Shown here: in pieces, positions 34,770 to 64,000 of the stretch | How the letters are laid out: each line of letters opens with the position of its first letter | Numbering within the stretch: the first letter of the stretch is position 1 | NCBI GenBank assembly: GCA_964017155.1 | Contig: OZ024856.1 | Span: 42,978,535-43,042,534, forward strand | Length of the DNA: 64,000 nucleotides | Source: Oasisia sp. SBJ-2009 | Lineage: Eukaryota; Annelida; Polychaeta; Sabellida; Siboglinidae | Reading direction: 5' to 3' | The notes under the pieces: model-generated | What the model saw: the letters and a program-made list of their open reading frames with translations, nothing else | What the model was told of the DNA's origin: nothing | The model's database searches: none | Made by a program: the position numbers and the translations under genes

Positions 34770-37700
34770 GCACGCCCAGATCTGCTCGACAAATAACGAG
34801 CCGAGTCGCTGCTATTTCTCGAGCAGATCGATGGCTAAGAAAACTCGTTGTTTCTCATGAAAACGGATAAACACAAGCAGGAAACGACCCAACAGCATCA
34901 CATTTACTACTAACAATTAGTATGTGCACGAAAATCCTTTGTAAGAGCCCACAGATTCATCAAAACATCTGCTCGACAAATAAGGAGACGAGTCGCCGCT
35001 ATTTCTCGAGCAGCTCGACAAATAGCGAGTCGAGTCGCCGCTATTTCTCGAGCAGATCGATGGCTAAGAAAACTCGTTGTTTCTCATGAAAACGGATAAA
35101 CACAAGCAGGAAACGACCCAACAGCATCGCATTTACTACTAACAATTAGTATGTGCACGAACATCCTTTGTAAGAGCCCACAGATTCATCAAAACATCTG
35201 CTCGACAAATAAGGAGACGAGTCGCCGCTATTTCTCGAGCAGCTCGACAAATAGCGAGTCGAGTCGCCGCTATTTCTCGAGCAGATCGATGGCTAAGAAA
35301 ACTCGTTGTTTCTCATGAAAACGGATACATACCAGCAGGAAACGACCCAACAGCATCGCATTTACTACTAACAATTAGTATGTGCACGAAAATCCTTTGT
35401 AAGAGCCCATGCAATAGATTCATCAAAACATCTGCTCGACAAATAAGGAGACGAGTCGCCGCTATTTCTCGAGCAGATCGATGGCTAAGAAAACTCGTTG
35501 TTTCTCATGAAAACGGATACATACCAGCAGGAAACGACCCAACAGCATCGCATTTACTACTAACAATTAGTATGTGCACGAAAATCCTTTGTAAGAGCCC
35601 ACAGATTCATCAAAACATCTGCTCGACAAATAAGGAGACGAGTCGCCGCTATTTCTCGAGCAGCTCGACAAATAGCGAGTCGAGTTGGCGTTATTTCTCG
35701 AGCAGATCGATGGCTAAGAAAACTCGTTGTTTCTCATGAAAACGGATAAACACAAGCAGGAAACGACCCAACAGCATCACATTTACTACTAACAATTAGT
35801 ATGTGCACGAAAATCCTTTGTAAGAGCCCACAGATTCATCAAAAAATCTGCTCGACAAATAAGGAGACGAGTCGCCGCTATTTCTCGAGCAGCTCGACAA
35901 ATAGCGAGTCGAGTTGGCGTTATTTCTCGAGCAGATCGATGGCTAAGAAAACTCGTTGTTTCTCATGAAAACGGATAAACACAAGCAGGAAACGACCCAA
36001 CAGCATCACATTTACTACTAACAATTAGTATGTGCACGAAAATCCTTTGTAAGAGCCCACAGATTCATCAAAAAATCTGCTCGACAAATAAGGAGACGAG
36101 TCGCCGCTATTTCTCGAGCAGCTCGACAAATAGCGAGTCGAGTTGGCGTTATTTCTCGAGCAGATCGATGGCTAAGAAAACTCGTTGTTTCTCATGAAAA
36201 CGGATAAACACAAGCAGGAAACGACCCAACAGCATCACATTTACTACTAACAATTAGTATGTGCACGAAAATCCTTTGTAAGAGCCCACAGATTCATCAA
36301 AACATCTGCTCGACAAATAAGGAGACGAGTCGCCGCTATTTCTCGAGCAGATCGATGGCTAAGAAAACTCGTTGTTTCTCATGAAAACGGATACATACCA
36401 GCAGGAAACGACCCAACAGCATCGCATTTACTACTAACAATTAGTATGTGCACGAAAATCCTTTGTAAGAGCCCATGCAATAGATTCATCAAAACATCTG
36501 CTCGACAAATAAGGAGACGAGTCGCCGCTATTTCTCGAGCAGATCGATGGCTAAGAAAACTCGTTGTTTCTCATGAAAACGGATACATACCAGCAGGAAA
36601 CGACCCAACAGCATCGCATTTACTACTAACAATTAGTATGTGCACGAAAATCCTTTGTAAGAGCCCACAGATTCATCAAAACATCTGCTCGACAAATAAG
36701 GAGACGAGTCGCCGCTATTTCTCGAGCAGCTCGACAAATAGCGAGTCGAGTTGGCGTTATTTCTCGAGCAGATCGATGGCTAAGAAAACTCGTTGTTTCT
36801 CATGAAAACGGATAAACACAAGCAGGAAACGACCCAACAGCATCACATTTACTACTAACAATTAGTATGTGCACGAAAATCCTTTGTAAGAGCCCACAGA
36901 TTCATCAAAAAATCTGCTCGACAAATAAGGAGACGAGTCGCCGCTATTTCTCGAGCAGCTCGACAAATAGCGAGTCGAGTTGGCGTTATTTCTCGAGCAG
37001 ATCGATGGCTAAGAAAACTCGTTGTTTCTCATGAAAACGGATAAACACAAGCAGGAAACGACCCAACAGCATCACATTTACTACTAACAATTAGTATGTG
37101 CACGAAAATCCTTTGTAAGAGCCCACAGATTCATCAAAAAATCTGCTCGACAAATAAGGAGACGAGTCGCCGCTATTTCTCGAGCAGCTCGACAAATAGC
37201 GAGTCGAGTTGGCGTTATTTCTCGAGCAGATCGATGGCTAAGAAAACTCGTTGTTTCTCATGAAAACGGATAAACACAAGCAGGAAACGACCCAACAGCA
37301 TCACATTTACTACTAACAATTAGTATGTGCACGAAAATCCTTTGTAAGAGCCCACAGATTCATCAAAACATCTGCTCGACAAATAAGGAGACGAGTCGCC
37401 GCTATTTCTCGAGCAGATCGATGGCTAAGAAAACTCGTTGTTTCTCATGAAAACGGATACATACAAGCAGGAAACGACCCAACAGCATCGCATTTACTAC
37501 TAACAATTAGTATGTGCAAGAAAATCCTTTGTAAGAGCTCACATATTCTTCAAAAAATCTGCTCGACAAATAACGAGACGAGTCGCCGCTATTTCTCGAG
37601 CAGCTCGACAAATAGCGAGTCGAGTCACCGCTATTTCTCGAGCAGATCGATGGCTAAGAAAACTCGTTGTTTCTCATGAAAACGGATACATACAAGCAGG

Positions 37701-39440
37701 AAACGACCCAACAGCATCGCATTTACTACTAACAATTAGTATGTGCAAGAAAATCCTTTGTAAGAGCTCACAGATTCATCAAAAAATCTGCTCGACAAAT
37801 AAGGAGACGAGTCGCCGCTATTTCTCGAGCAGATCGATGGCTAAGAAAACTCATTGTTTCTCATGAAAACGGATACATACAAGCAGGAAACGACCCAACA
37901 GCATCGCATTTACTACTAACAATTAGTATGTGCAAGAAAATCCTTTGTAAGAGCTCACAGATTCATCAACAAATCTGCTCGACAAATAAGGAGACGAGTC
38001 GCCGCTATTTCTCGAGCAGCTCGACAAATAGCGAGTCGAGTCGCCGCTATTTCTCGAGCAGATCGATGGCTAAGAAAACTCGTTGTTTCTCATGAAAACG
38101 GATACATACAAGCAGGAAACGACCCAACAGCATCGCATTTACTACTAACAATTAGTATGTGCAAGAAAATCCTTTGTAAGAGCTCACATATTCTTCAAAA
38201 AATCTGCTCGACAAATAACGAGACGAGTCGCCGCTATTTCTCGAGCAGCTCGACAAATAGCGAGTCGAGTCACCGCTATTTCTCGAGCAGATCGATGGCT
38301 AAGAAAACTCGTTGTTTCTCATGAAAACGGATACATACAAGCAGGAAACGACCCAACAGCATCGCATTTACTACTAACAATTAGTATGTGCAAGAAAATC
38401 CTTTGTAAGAGCTCACATATTCTTCAAAAAATCTGCTCGACAAATAAGGAGACGAGTCGCCGCTATTTCTCGAGCAGCTCGACAAATAGCGAGTCGAGTC
38501 ACCGCTATTTCTCGAGCAGATCGATGGCTAAGAAAACTCGTTGTTTCTCATGAAAACGGATACATACAAGCAGGAAACGAGCCAACAGCATCGCATTTAC
38601 TACTAACAATTAGTATGTGCAAGAAAATCCTTTGTAAGAGCTCACAGATTCATCAACAAATCTGCTCGACAAATAAGGAGACGAGTCGCCGCTATTTCTC
38701 GAGCAGCTCGACAAATAGCGAGTCAAGTCGCCGCTATTTCTCGAGCAGATCGATGGCTAAGAAAACTCGTTGTTTCTCATGAAAACGGATACATACAAGC
38801 AGGAAACGACCCAACAGCATCGCATTTACTACTAACAATTAGCATGTGCACAAAAATCCTTTGTAAGAACTCACAGATTCATCAAAAATCAAAAAATCTG
38901 CTCGACAAATAACGAGACGAGTCGCCGCTATTTCTCGAGCAGCTCGACAAATACCTAACGAATCTGGCGTTATATCTCGAGCAGCTCGACAAATAAAAAC
39001 TGTCGATTGTCACACGTTCTTTGCTTCGTCTGTTCAATAACTGTACATGAGAATGCTTTATGAAGTTCTTTATTTGTGATACAACTCCCAGACATACACT
39101 GCAGCTTTCACGCGACCTCGCCATCAGCGGCCCATCAGCAGCACAACAACAGGCCAACACAGGGAGGGTTCATTAACTCAATGACGTTACATCGATAGGG
39201 ACCTATTTCTCATCAGAACGGATAAATACAGACAGGAAACTTTCCAGCAGCGTTACATTTACTACAAACAGTTAGTCTGTCAACTTACATGCCACAACAA
39301 TACTCCTAAGTGCACGAATACGCATATCCAGATCTGCTCGAGAAATAAGGCGAGGTCGGTCCCTTATTTCCCGAGCAGCTCGACAAATAAGGCGACGTCG
39401 GGCTGCTATTTCCCGAGCAGCTCGCTAAATAGCCAGTCCC
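34770..39440 (-). repeat. Foldback right arm: ~19-20 tandem units plus unique end
   Basis: Inverted copy of the left-arm units, anchored at GATCGATGGCTAAGAAAACT, with the same two unit lengths. The arm is about 2 kb longer than the left one. A 1,066-bp stretch containing five units is duplicated exactly enough that the 119-codon frames at 35380 and 36446 are identical. From about 38880 the sequence turns into the unique terminal segment that mirrors 26279-26870. Confidence 0.95.
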
Positions 39441-39449
39441 AATTTTATA
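39441..39449. repeat. Right 9-bp target-site duplication of the foldback element
   Basis: AATTTTATA directly after the terminal CCAGTCCC; identical to 26270-26278. Confidence 0.85.
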
Positions 39450-39451
39450 TT

Positions 39452-39890
<439 letters not shown>

Positions 39891-39949
<59 letters not shown>
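39891..39949. repeat. (TA)n microsatellite
   Basis: TA run that hosts the solo LTR to its right; continues at 40344-40389. Confidence 0.95.
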
Positions 39950-39953
<4 letters not shown>

Positions 39954-40339
39954 ATGGACAGCCATGACGCTGTTTGGGTATTTTGGCTGATTAATGGTGT
40001 TTGGATAGTGGTGGCACCATCTGTTGGTTAAACAGGTGGTTGATTGGTGGTAATCAACCGTGGAGGGCGCTGTTGTTTTATTAGCTGTGCGGGAGCGGGA
40101 TTTGGTTCGCGCGGGAAGGATTGGGACTTGAATTGCCGCTGTGAAAGCGTGCACACGTGTTTTCAAGTATGATAGAATGCCAGCTTGATTTTACCTGAGT
40201 TCTTGCGGTATCCCAGTTATGTGCCATGGTGCACATTTTATCCTGACTCCTGATTGTGGGCAGGGTCTTCTTCTTCTTTGTGATTCTATATGAATAAAGA
40301 TTTGTGATACGGGAATTCCAACGCTTCGAGTCCATCCTT

Positions 40340-40343
<4 letters not shown>
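39950..40343 (+). mobile_element. Putative solo LTR
   Basis: A 394-bp segment starting TGTCATGGACAGCC and ending CCATCCTTGACA sits inside a TA repeat, with TATA on both sides. The TG...CA ends, the 5-bp inverted termini TGTCA/TGACA, and an AATAAA (near 40292) about 50 bp before the end are LTR traits. The host repeat makes the exact target duplication undecidable. No internal retrovirus-like genes are present. Confidence 0.6.

Positions 40344-40389
<46 letters not shown>
40344..40389. repeat. (TA)n microsatellite
   Basis: Right half of the TA run split by the putative solo LTR. Confidence 0.95.
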
Positions 40390-40392
<3 letters not shown>

Positions 40393-42557
40393 CAAATCCA
40401 GCCCATATGCATTCATATTTGCTTTCAATTTTATAAGATGTGCCATCTAGATATTAACTGCGCGTTTTATTATTTCTTATCTAATGAGCACACGCTCGAT
40501 ATCGTGAATATAGGGGTAGAATTTGTTTCGTATCAAGCATTGGATTCAATTTTACAATTGTATGTAAATATATAATGCTGAACAAGAAAAATACAAAATT
40601 ATACTTAATTACTTTTTTTACACAGGGAAACATAATACGCAGGTCGCCAATGCGTAACAAACTATAAGCGGACATGATTAAACTATTCGCGTTGTATGTA
40701 CAGTTTCCGAGTTTTACTGCTAGTTAAAGACGCAATATTTCAGACATAATCTGATCCGTGGTACATTATTTGGTCATACAAAAAGTAAAATAATATTATA
40801 TTATATAACAGTGACACAGGAACACATAGTCGCCTGTTGCTTGCATGTCTAAGGTAAATGATGTGGATATTTCATACGTGTTTAAGAAAACCTTGTTTAC
40901 CACATTTTCCATCTATGCACATTGTACATCGATCTAGGAATGATTGTTTGTCTGTTTCATCAATATTATTCTGGTATTAGGAAATGACATAAGTGAATAT
41001 TGGAGTGCAAATGAAAATTTGGTTATTATAAATTTATTTGCAATTGTCAAAGAACGCCTATCGGACACGTCGGCGCCCTCGGCTCAATACCCGGACAACG
41101 CAGCATTGTATAAAACAAACTATTTTGTAAAAACTCGGATATCTATTCTCAATTCATGGCGTGAAAGAACCACTGAGGATAACAATCCGTATTCATGTCG
41201 AGTAGATGAACTACCCAGAGGCAGAGGTAAATGACGTAACCGCCGATAGTAAATGAATATAGAATCACGTGCCGTTATCCGGCGGATGGCGTGACCTCCG
41301 GGTAGGAAGGCTTAACCGGGAGACGTGAATACGGCTGCTGGCAGATACCACCCTCAGTGCGAGCATACAACAGTCGGCTTGGCTATACTGTTCTCAAAAT
41401 GGCTGACTAGTTGAATGCGACCATATAACATTATAACTACACAAATTAATTATAGTCAATAAAAGCAACGGTGCCGAGTGCTGCAAACACAAGAAATTAT
41501 ATTAGATGCGATAAAAAGTACTTTTCTAGAATATGGAAGCACTGGTTTGCTTACTTGTTTGTATATGATTTCAGTAACTACATGTCATTAATGAATTAGT
41601 ATTGTTTATAGCGCGGCTATCGAGCCATAACGAATTATTGGTGTGTTGTAAGGAGTGTGCAGTAAAAACGATTGTAATTATTATTATTATATATCGGTCT
41701 TAAATAATTACATTAACGGTTATGGCTTCCTAGAATAAATATCCAGTGTTATACGAAACAATAATTTTAACATTACACTTTAAAACTATGCAAACAGTGT
41801 TCCAAATAACGACGTAACGCGCACACGCACACATGATTTTATTACGCACGCATATCATTCACACGCCGCCGCACTGGGCAATGAAAGATCGCCAAGGGTG
41901 TAAAGTCGACGGCGCTGGCAATAGTCGCTTTTTAATGTCAGTGCTGTGATTTCGAAATATTTGACAAGAACATTGCAACGTGACAATTGTTTCGGTGGCA
42001 ACCAGACTAGTTCAACTAAGCTGTGGTGAAGTTGCACGATAAGAGATTCATCACCACTTTGTTTCGTTTTGTTAGGATGAAACATTACATCATCGATTGG
42101 ATTTATCCTCCCGCTTCTAGTTTTCTGAACCTTTAGTATAACACGTGTAACACATGTCGAAGGATCAGACAGTATTCTTTGTATGTAAAAACAGGCTTTC
42201 TAACCTTTAACATGCATCGAATAATAACTGCCGCATTGTACCTTATTGTAATTGAGATGTTATATTATCAAGCCAGATGCGCTGGAGTGCGGGTGTCTGG
42301 GTGGGGTACAAAGTCTTACTCATGTTATTGTAATGGACAAAGGTAAATTAACTGCGCAGCTTACTTGGTTGATCTACGTCAGCGGTTCATAATATATTGT
42401 GGCTGTGAACCAAATTGCGGTCGCAAGAACTGCTTGGCTTAAAACATGTAACTTCGCAGAAAAGACATTTGACAACATAAGCATAACACAACATAACACA
42501 CATATTAATCCCACGGACAATAAGTGGTAGTATCAGTTGCACTTGTGGCATATTCGG

Positions 42558-42559
<2 letters not shown>
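40390..42559. other. Non-coding, no gene recognised
   Basis: No protein motif, RNA gene or clear transposon end seen in 2.2 kb. Confidence 0.35.

Positions 42560-42646
<87 letters not shown>
42560..42646. repeat. (TA)n microsatellite
   Basis: About 86 bp of TA. Confidence 0.95.
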
Positions 42647-42649
<3 letters not shown>

Positions 42650-42770
42650 ATTGCATGATCGATCACTTCTGACAGCATTGATATTGATCTTGGCAGCAAC
42701 GTGTGGGATTCTTAGAAGCCCGGCTGGTTACTCAAGGAAAAAGCATGGTAATAACAAGTACAGCAATAAG

Positions 42771-43400
42771 TTACAGGTTTGGGTCAACGTTGAAAGCTTG
42801 CAACTTTCGAAGAACTCGCTGCTGAGATTTCTTTTGCACGACTGTAGCATGGTCTGTAGAGGACAATTTCGTATCTAGCACAACACAGGGGTACTTAAAT
42901 GAATCGACCTGTTCTAATGGTTCACCATTGATGACAATAGGATTAATGACGGTATTATTATAACGGAAGTCAATGTACATTTCTTTCGTTTTCGAAAAAT
43001 TGACATGCAGACAGTTGGTACTGCACCAGTTTGAGAAATATACCACTGAAGAAAGATATGATTGGAAAGTCAGTACTATACAAAGTGTAAAAAATTGACT
43101 CAGAACCCAATCCAGAGGCGCACCTGTGTTGCTAACAAGCACTGTTGACTTTGTGTCACCCACTCAAACGCATTGTGGGCGATTGCTTAAAAGATGGAGA
43201 ACCCAGTGAACAAGTGCGGCTGAAAATTCCAGTTTCTGTAATTTATCAATTATGACATCTCTCTGTATGGTATTAAATGCTGAACTGAAATCGATAAATA
43301 AGATTCAAGCATAGTTACCAGCTGTTTCCATGTGTTCTAATAGTTTATGCAGAAGGCATGCTATTGCGTAGTCAGTGCCGGAAATATCAGATCAAAATCG
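42771..43400 (-). mobile_element. LINE reverse transcriptase fragment, second family
   Basis: Minus strand reads SGTDYAIACLLHKLLEHMET, FIDFSSAFNTIQRDVI and GDTKSTVLVSNTGAP. After an internal deletion it continues WCSTNCLHVNFSKTKEMYID, INPIVINGEPLEQVDSFKYP and RVLRKLQAFNVDPNL. These are RT palm and thumb blocks of a non-LTR retrotransposon. The FADD/YADD catalytic box is lost in the deletion and two stops interrupt the frame. Confidence 0.8.
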
Positions 43401-44696
43401 CATACGACATAGGAGTCGAGGACCCACAGGTATTTACTGTACATTAATTCCCTTAAGATTTACACCCTTAAATCACTGCTGTTCTGCACTTAGCGGTTTA
43501 GCCACATCGACGTATGATACAAATTATCATAAGTGTCTCACATATAGTCAGACGTTGCAGTGAAAATGCATGTTATAATTATATTTGTTTGACTTCGAGT
43601 ATATAGCGAATATTATCGACTGGCTGTATCACTCAGAAGTACTTAAAGCATTGGTGGGAGAGCAAGGGTCGACTGTACCAACTAACCTTTATATCTGTCG
43701 ACGCCTGATATCGCACAAATATAAACACATCCATCATTAGTGGCATATACAAGGAGAATATTGCACCATGCCCTCTTTGTCTTTGGGATAAGATATTGAT
43801 GAACTAAAACTGTATGTCATGTCTAAATATGGCCCCGTTTGATGGCTCATATCCTAGACCTTTTGTACATCACAAATCGTATTAAAATGACCGACGTTTC
43901 TTAAAAATCTTTGAAAAGCAAATTTAAACAACTATTTCAAACATAACATAATTTGGACCAACAGTCAAACAAATCTGTTTCCAACTGTTTAGACCGGGAG
44001 TCTCTCAATTCATGTTATAGCTAACATAAACAGGCAGTGATTTGGAAGCACGCCATCTCAGACAGCTTTCCCCACTCCCGAAGTCTTAGAAAGATATTTT
44101 CCAAAATGGCCCCTGGTAGCAGGAGCAAATACGTTGGTTTTGGGTGATATTTGACGAAACGTCTTCCAAAACGGGTGCATTTGTCGGGTGAGAGTATGTT
44201 GGATTGTAAGTAGGCCTATACTGGATTTGTGAATTCGAAACACATATGCGAAGGCGCATCTCAGAACCAATACCATGACTGAACACCAAGTAGGTAGACT
44301 CTAAGCACCAAATGGCGTGTGGCAGCGACGTGCTTCTACCCACAGTACGATAAAACACAGCGCGCGAACAGGGAACAAGCAAGGTACACAGGTATGATCT
44401 GCATGGTGACTGGACTAAGTCTTTATTTGGTACTTGAGTAAAGGGATGAGTAACTTACCTCAAACTACTTAAAGTAAAAGTAAGTGTAGCCTATATTGAA
44501 ACAAACGCAGTTGAGAAGTTAAAGTAACTTTCATAAGTACTCCATGTATGAGTACTAGTATAACTACAATTCAACAGTTTGTTTTCAAAAGTACAGCAGG
44601 TACAACAAACGAGACACGAAAATAACTACTTTAGTCTATAAGAACCATAGCTAAGTAACAGCAGCGGTTGAACTAACAATACCAGATTCTACTAGG
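43401..44696. other. Non-coding, no gene recognised
   Basis: No gene, RNA or clear tandem repeat seen. Confidence 0.35.
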
Positions 44697-45255
44697 ACAC
44701 TCGGCTACTGTAGTTTCACACATGCCGGGCGTTTATCACAACAGCACTACAACGCAATGATGGGCCGACTGTCAAAACAGCAGTTACTCTTGGCACACTC
44801 ATTAAAACTCCCATTTTTAGATCAATCAATTAAATCGCCCAGGAGAAGTGTGGCCGGTTTCCTGGCCGGTAATATAATTATGGCTGATTTCAGCCACACG
44901 CTGCCTGTGTTACATGCCGTATTTAAGGCGGGAATGGGTCATTATATTGGCATTACCACCAGCCCGTGTAACCGTCTTCAATTTGGAGCGGGCCGTCATT
45001 CCACAACAGGACTGTCTTGTCATGCGATGAAGTTCCCAAGTAATCAGGATAAGTCACACGGACTTTATTCTCCTCAGTACGATTGCGAGCCTGCAACAAA
45101 AGACGACTTGCACTGGGTAATTGAGAGGCCACATTGTTCGCAGCCGCTAAGATAACTGCTGTTTTGACAGTTGGTTCATCATTGCGTTGTTGTGCTGTTG
45201 TGATAAATGCCCGGCATATGTGACACTGCCGTAGCCGCGTGTACACCAGGCCTAG
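44697..45255. repeat. Inverted repeat just upstream of the MAM/TIL gene
   Basis: Arms of roughly 100 bp: 44697-44800 and 45150-45255. The best-matched parts are TTTATCACAACAGCACTACA and CTGTCAAAACAGCAGTTA, which recur inverted at 45150-45215. The spacer is about 350 bp. The right arm ends about 60 bp before the start codon at 45313, so it may overlap the promoter or 5' UTR. It could be a small DNA transposon; no target duplication was identified. Confidence 0.7.
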
Positions 45256-45312
45256 TCGTTTTCTGCAGACACACTGGCGCAGTACATATGGTTGACGCAG
45301 CAACAGCAGAAA

Positions 45313-62066
<16,754 letters not shown>

Positions 62067-62694
62067 GTAAGCGCCAACTATGTTTTAATTCATCAGTCAG
62101 CACCTTCATACACATCATTTTCTGTCATAAATAATTTGTTTTTAATGTGCTTGGACAAATGATACGTTTGAATAAAATGAGGTAATGACTTATGGATTCA
62201 AAAGACATGCATACTGGTGTTATGTTCTTCGGCGACATGATAGAAAACCAAACATTTGCAGCTACACTGCAATTTTCACATGTGTAGGCTACTCGGGATT
62301 TTATTTCAAAATGGAAGTTCCCTATTAAAAATAGAGGTCGCCAGTTTGTCTACGACGCGAATATACAGCAATGTACAGACCTTTGCAAGGCGTTTTGCAT
62401 ACCAATATAAATTACCAATTTGAAGGACTGTCTAAAAGTAGATATTTTCCATTATCACTATTACATTTGACGTGTAAAATGTCGATGTAATATGCATATG
62501 AGATATATTGTAAACGGTGTCATTTTGCAAGAGCTTGGGTGTCTTGATAACGTCGATGATGTAGGTTTTCCAATTTTCCATATTAAGTAATAATAACCAA
62601 ATATGTCACTACCTATATCGGTCATCAGTTAGCTCAAGTTAGCCGCAGTTATGGAAGTCAGCATTGATTCCGACAATGGTAGAACCTAGTGGTC

Positions 62695-62873
<179 letters not shown>

Positions 62874-63109
62874 TTTCAAGAAAAATACTTAAAATATACA
62901 GTGACACCTATCTATCTAAATTTACCACGGCTTTCTTAGGTATATGTCGATGTTATTAAACAAATTTACATTAACACTTCTAGGACATACACAATCAGCT
63001 GAGTTCCTTTCATTTACTGTTCTTTGTGAAAATTAGAAATTTCTAAATATCTGGTCTGTACTGCTTCTTTCCTAATGTAATTCCATGACCTCTCGTACAA
63101 ACTCTTACT

Positions 63110-63970
63110 TAAAAGAAAAAAATATGTTTGTCAATATTTTCATACCAGTTCAATATTATAAATACTTCTATCTGTCTATCTGATTTCCTCTCAGTCTCCT
63201 GGTTTCTCGTGTTGTTAAACCACATTCATCTAGACGCATTTCATAACTAATATTCCAGAGTTTTGGTATCATTTTGGTTGCTCTCCTTTGTACTCTGTCT
63301 AGCATATCAATATCCTTCTTGCTATACGGCCTCCATGCTTGTATACAATATTCTAAATGACGCCAAACTATTGTTTTATACTGCGGTATTATCTGTTCTT
63401 TTTCCTTGTACACTATATTTCGCCTAATTAATCCAATAATTTGGTTTCCATTCCCTGCTGCAATGTCACACTGCTCTGTTTATTTGGCTTCTCTGTGAGT
63501 CACTCTGCGAATCTAGCTTAAATGGTTGCAACCTGTTCCACTGTCCATAGATCGAAGCAGGTTTTCAGAGAACACTGATCCGTCCTTTCAGCTAAGATGA
63601 AGGCCATATTACATGTACACGTCTTCATTCCCAACAATATATCCCCACAAATGTATGAATCCAACACCTTCTTCTTCACACATCTGCTCTACTAGAGCGT
63701 TGATTGCCATCCTCTTGCAGTTTCTAATAGTTTGCTCCCCTTCCTCCCATTACTGGCACGATTCCTGAGAGAATAATCTATTGAATTTTTTTCTTCTTCA
63801 GTTTCACTACCAACTGTCTGTATCTCTGTGCTATCCTAATCGTCCCCTCCCTGTCTGCATTGTTCATCCCTACATGTACTAATAGAGAACCTCCCTGGCC
63901 ATGCCCCAATATGTTTTCTACCCGTTCAGTCACATGCTCTATCCGAGTCCCCGGAAGACAAATCACAATA
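63110..63970 (-). mobile_element. Deleted LINE: SGNH-type ORF1 part joined to ORF2 C terminus
   Basis: Minus strand from 63966: LLVHVGMNNADREGTIRIAQ and RYRQLVVKLKKK, then frameshifted pieces of an SGNH/GDSL esterase-like domain (ILPVMGGRGANYR-like, 63760-63700), as found in ORF1 of some CR1-type LINEs. This runs directly into IPQYKTIVWRHLEYCIQAWR, DRVQRRATKMI and RETRRLRGNQIDR (63413-63168), the ORF2 C terminus. Everything between is deleted. It probably extends past the window edge. Confidence 0.7.
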
Positions 63971-64000
63971 TCGTCTCATTTGCTTAATCTCTTGTTTGTC

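Noticed and set aside
34770..39440. CRISPR-like regular repeats
   Set aside because: Units are contiguous tandem repeats without variable spacers, in animal DNA, and form the arm of a foldback element.
44757..45155. 132-codon frame upstream of the MAM/TIL gene
   Set aside because: Lies in the inverted repeat and its spacer, with no recognisable motif; frames on both strands are of similar length.

Overview
This is AT-rich animal nuclear DNA. The evidence is long introns with GT-AG boundaries, tRNA-derived SINEs, non-LTR retrotransposon fragments, hAT- and Kolobok-like DNA transposons and very long TA and CA microsatellites. The repeat mix and the MAM/TIL/chitin-binding gene suggest a marine lophotrochozoan, perhaps a mollusc. 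That placement is inference only. No bacterial or plasmid features were seen.

Two protein genes can be reconstructed exon by exon. The first is on the minus strand (25944 to 12935): a complete purple acid phosphatase of the ACP7 type, 12 exons and 446 residues, with a signal peptide and all seven predicted metal ligands. The second is on the plus strand (45313 to beyond 62066): a secreted cysteine-rich protein, signal peptide - MAM - TIL - chitin-binding type 2 - TIL, still open at the last exon found. A C2H2 zinc-finger array lies at 7447-8274. It has nine intact fingers, flanked by decayed fingers and split by a transposon, and is probably a dying gene.

The two main genes are divergent. 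Between them lies the most striking object in the window: a 13,162-bp foldback element (26279-39440) with inverted tandem-repeat arms of about 2.7 and 4.7 kb and identical 9-bp flanking direct repeats. Its outermost ~0.6 kb is a near-perfect inverted repeat. The inner arms are built from 229-bp and 187-bp units that differ by a 42-bp hairpin module. The loop holds GTTGGGCCAACG-type repeats, CA/GT microsatellites, a 619-bp tandem duplication and a 1.14-kb nested element whose empty site survives 0.6 kb away. No transposase gene is visible. The element begins 334 bp upstream of the phosphatase start codon.

Layout: 1-7.4 kb, relics, including a TTAA-flanked element with a broken THAP domain. 7.4-9.9 kb, zinc fingers. 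10-12.1 kb, a LINE end and a SINE. 12.6-26 kb, the phosphatase gene with several minisatellites in its introns. 26.3-39.4 kb, the foldback element. 39.4-45.3 kb, SINE, solo LTR and LINE relics and an inverted repeat in front of the MAM gene. 45.3-62.1 kb, the MAM/TIL gene, whose introns carry a hAT-type element, a 5.4-kb inverted duplication and giant microsatellites. 63.1-64 kb, a deleted LINE.

The two genes have no obvious shared pathway; both products should be secreted. All coordinates were read by eye; intron-exon borders rest on reading frame, GT-AG sites and family resemblance, not on transcripts.
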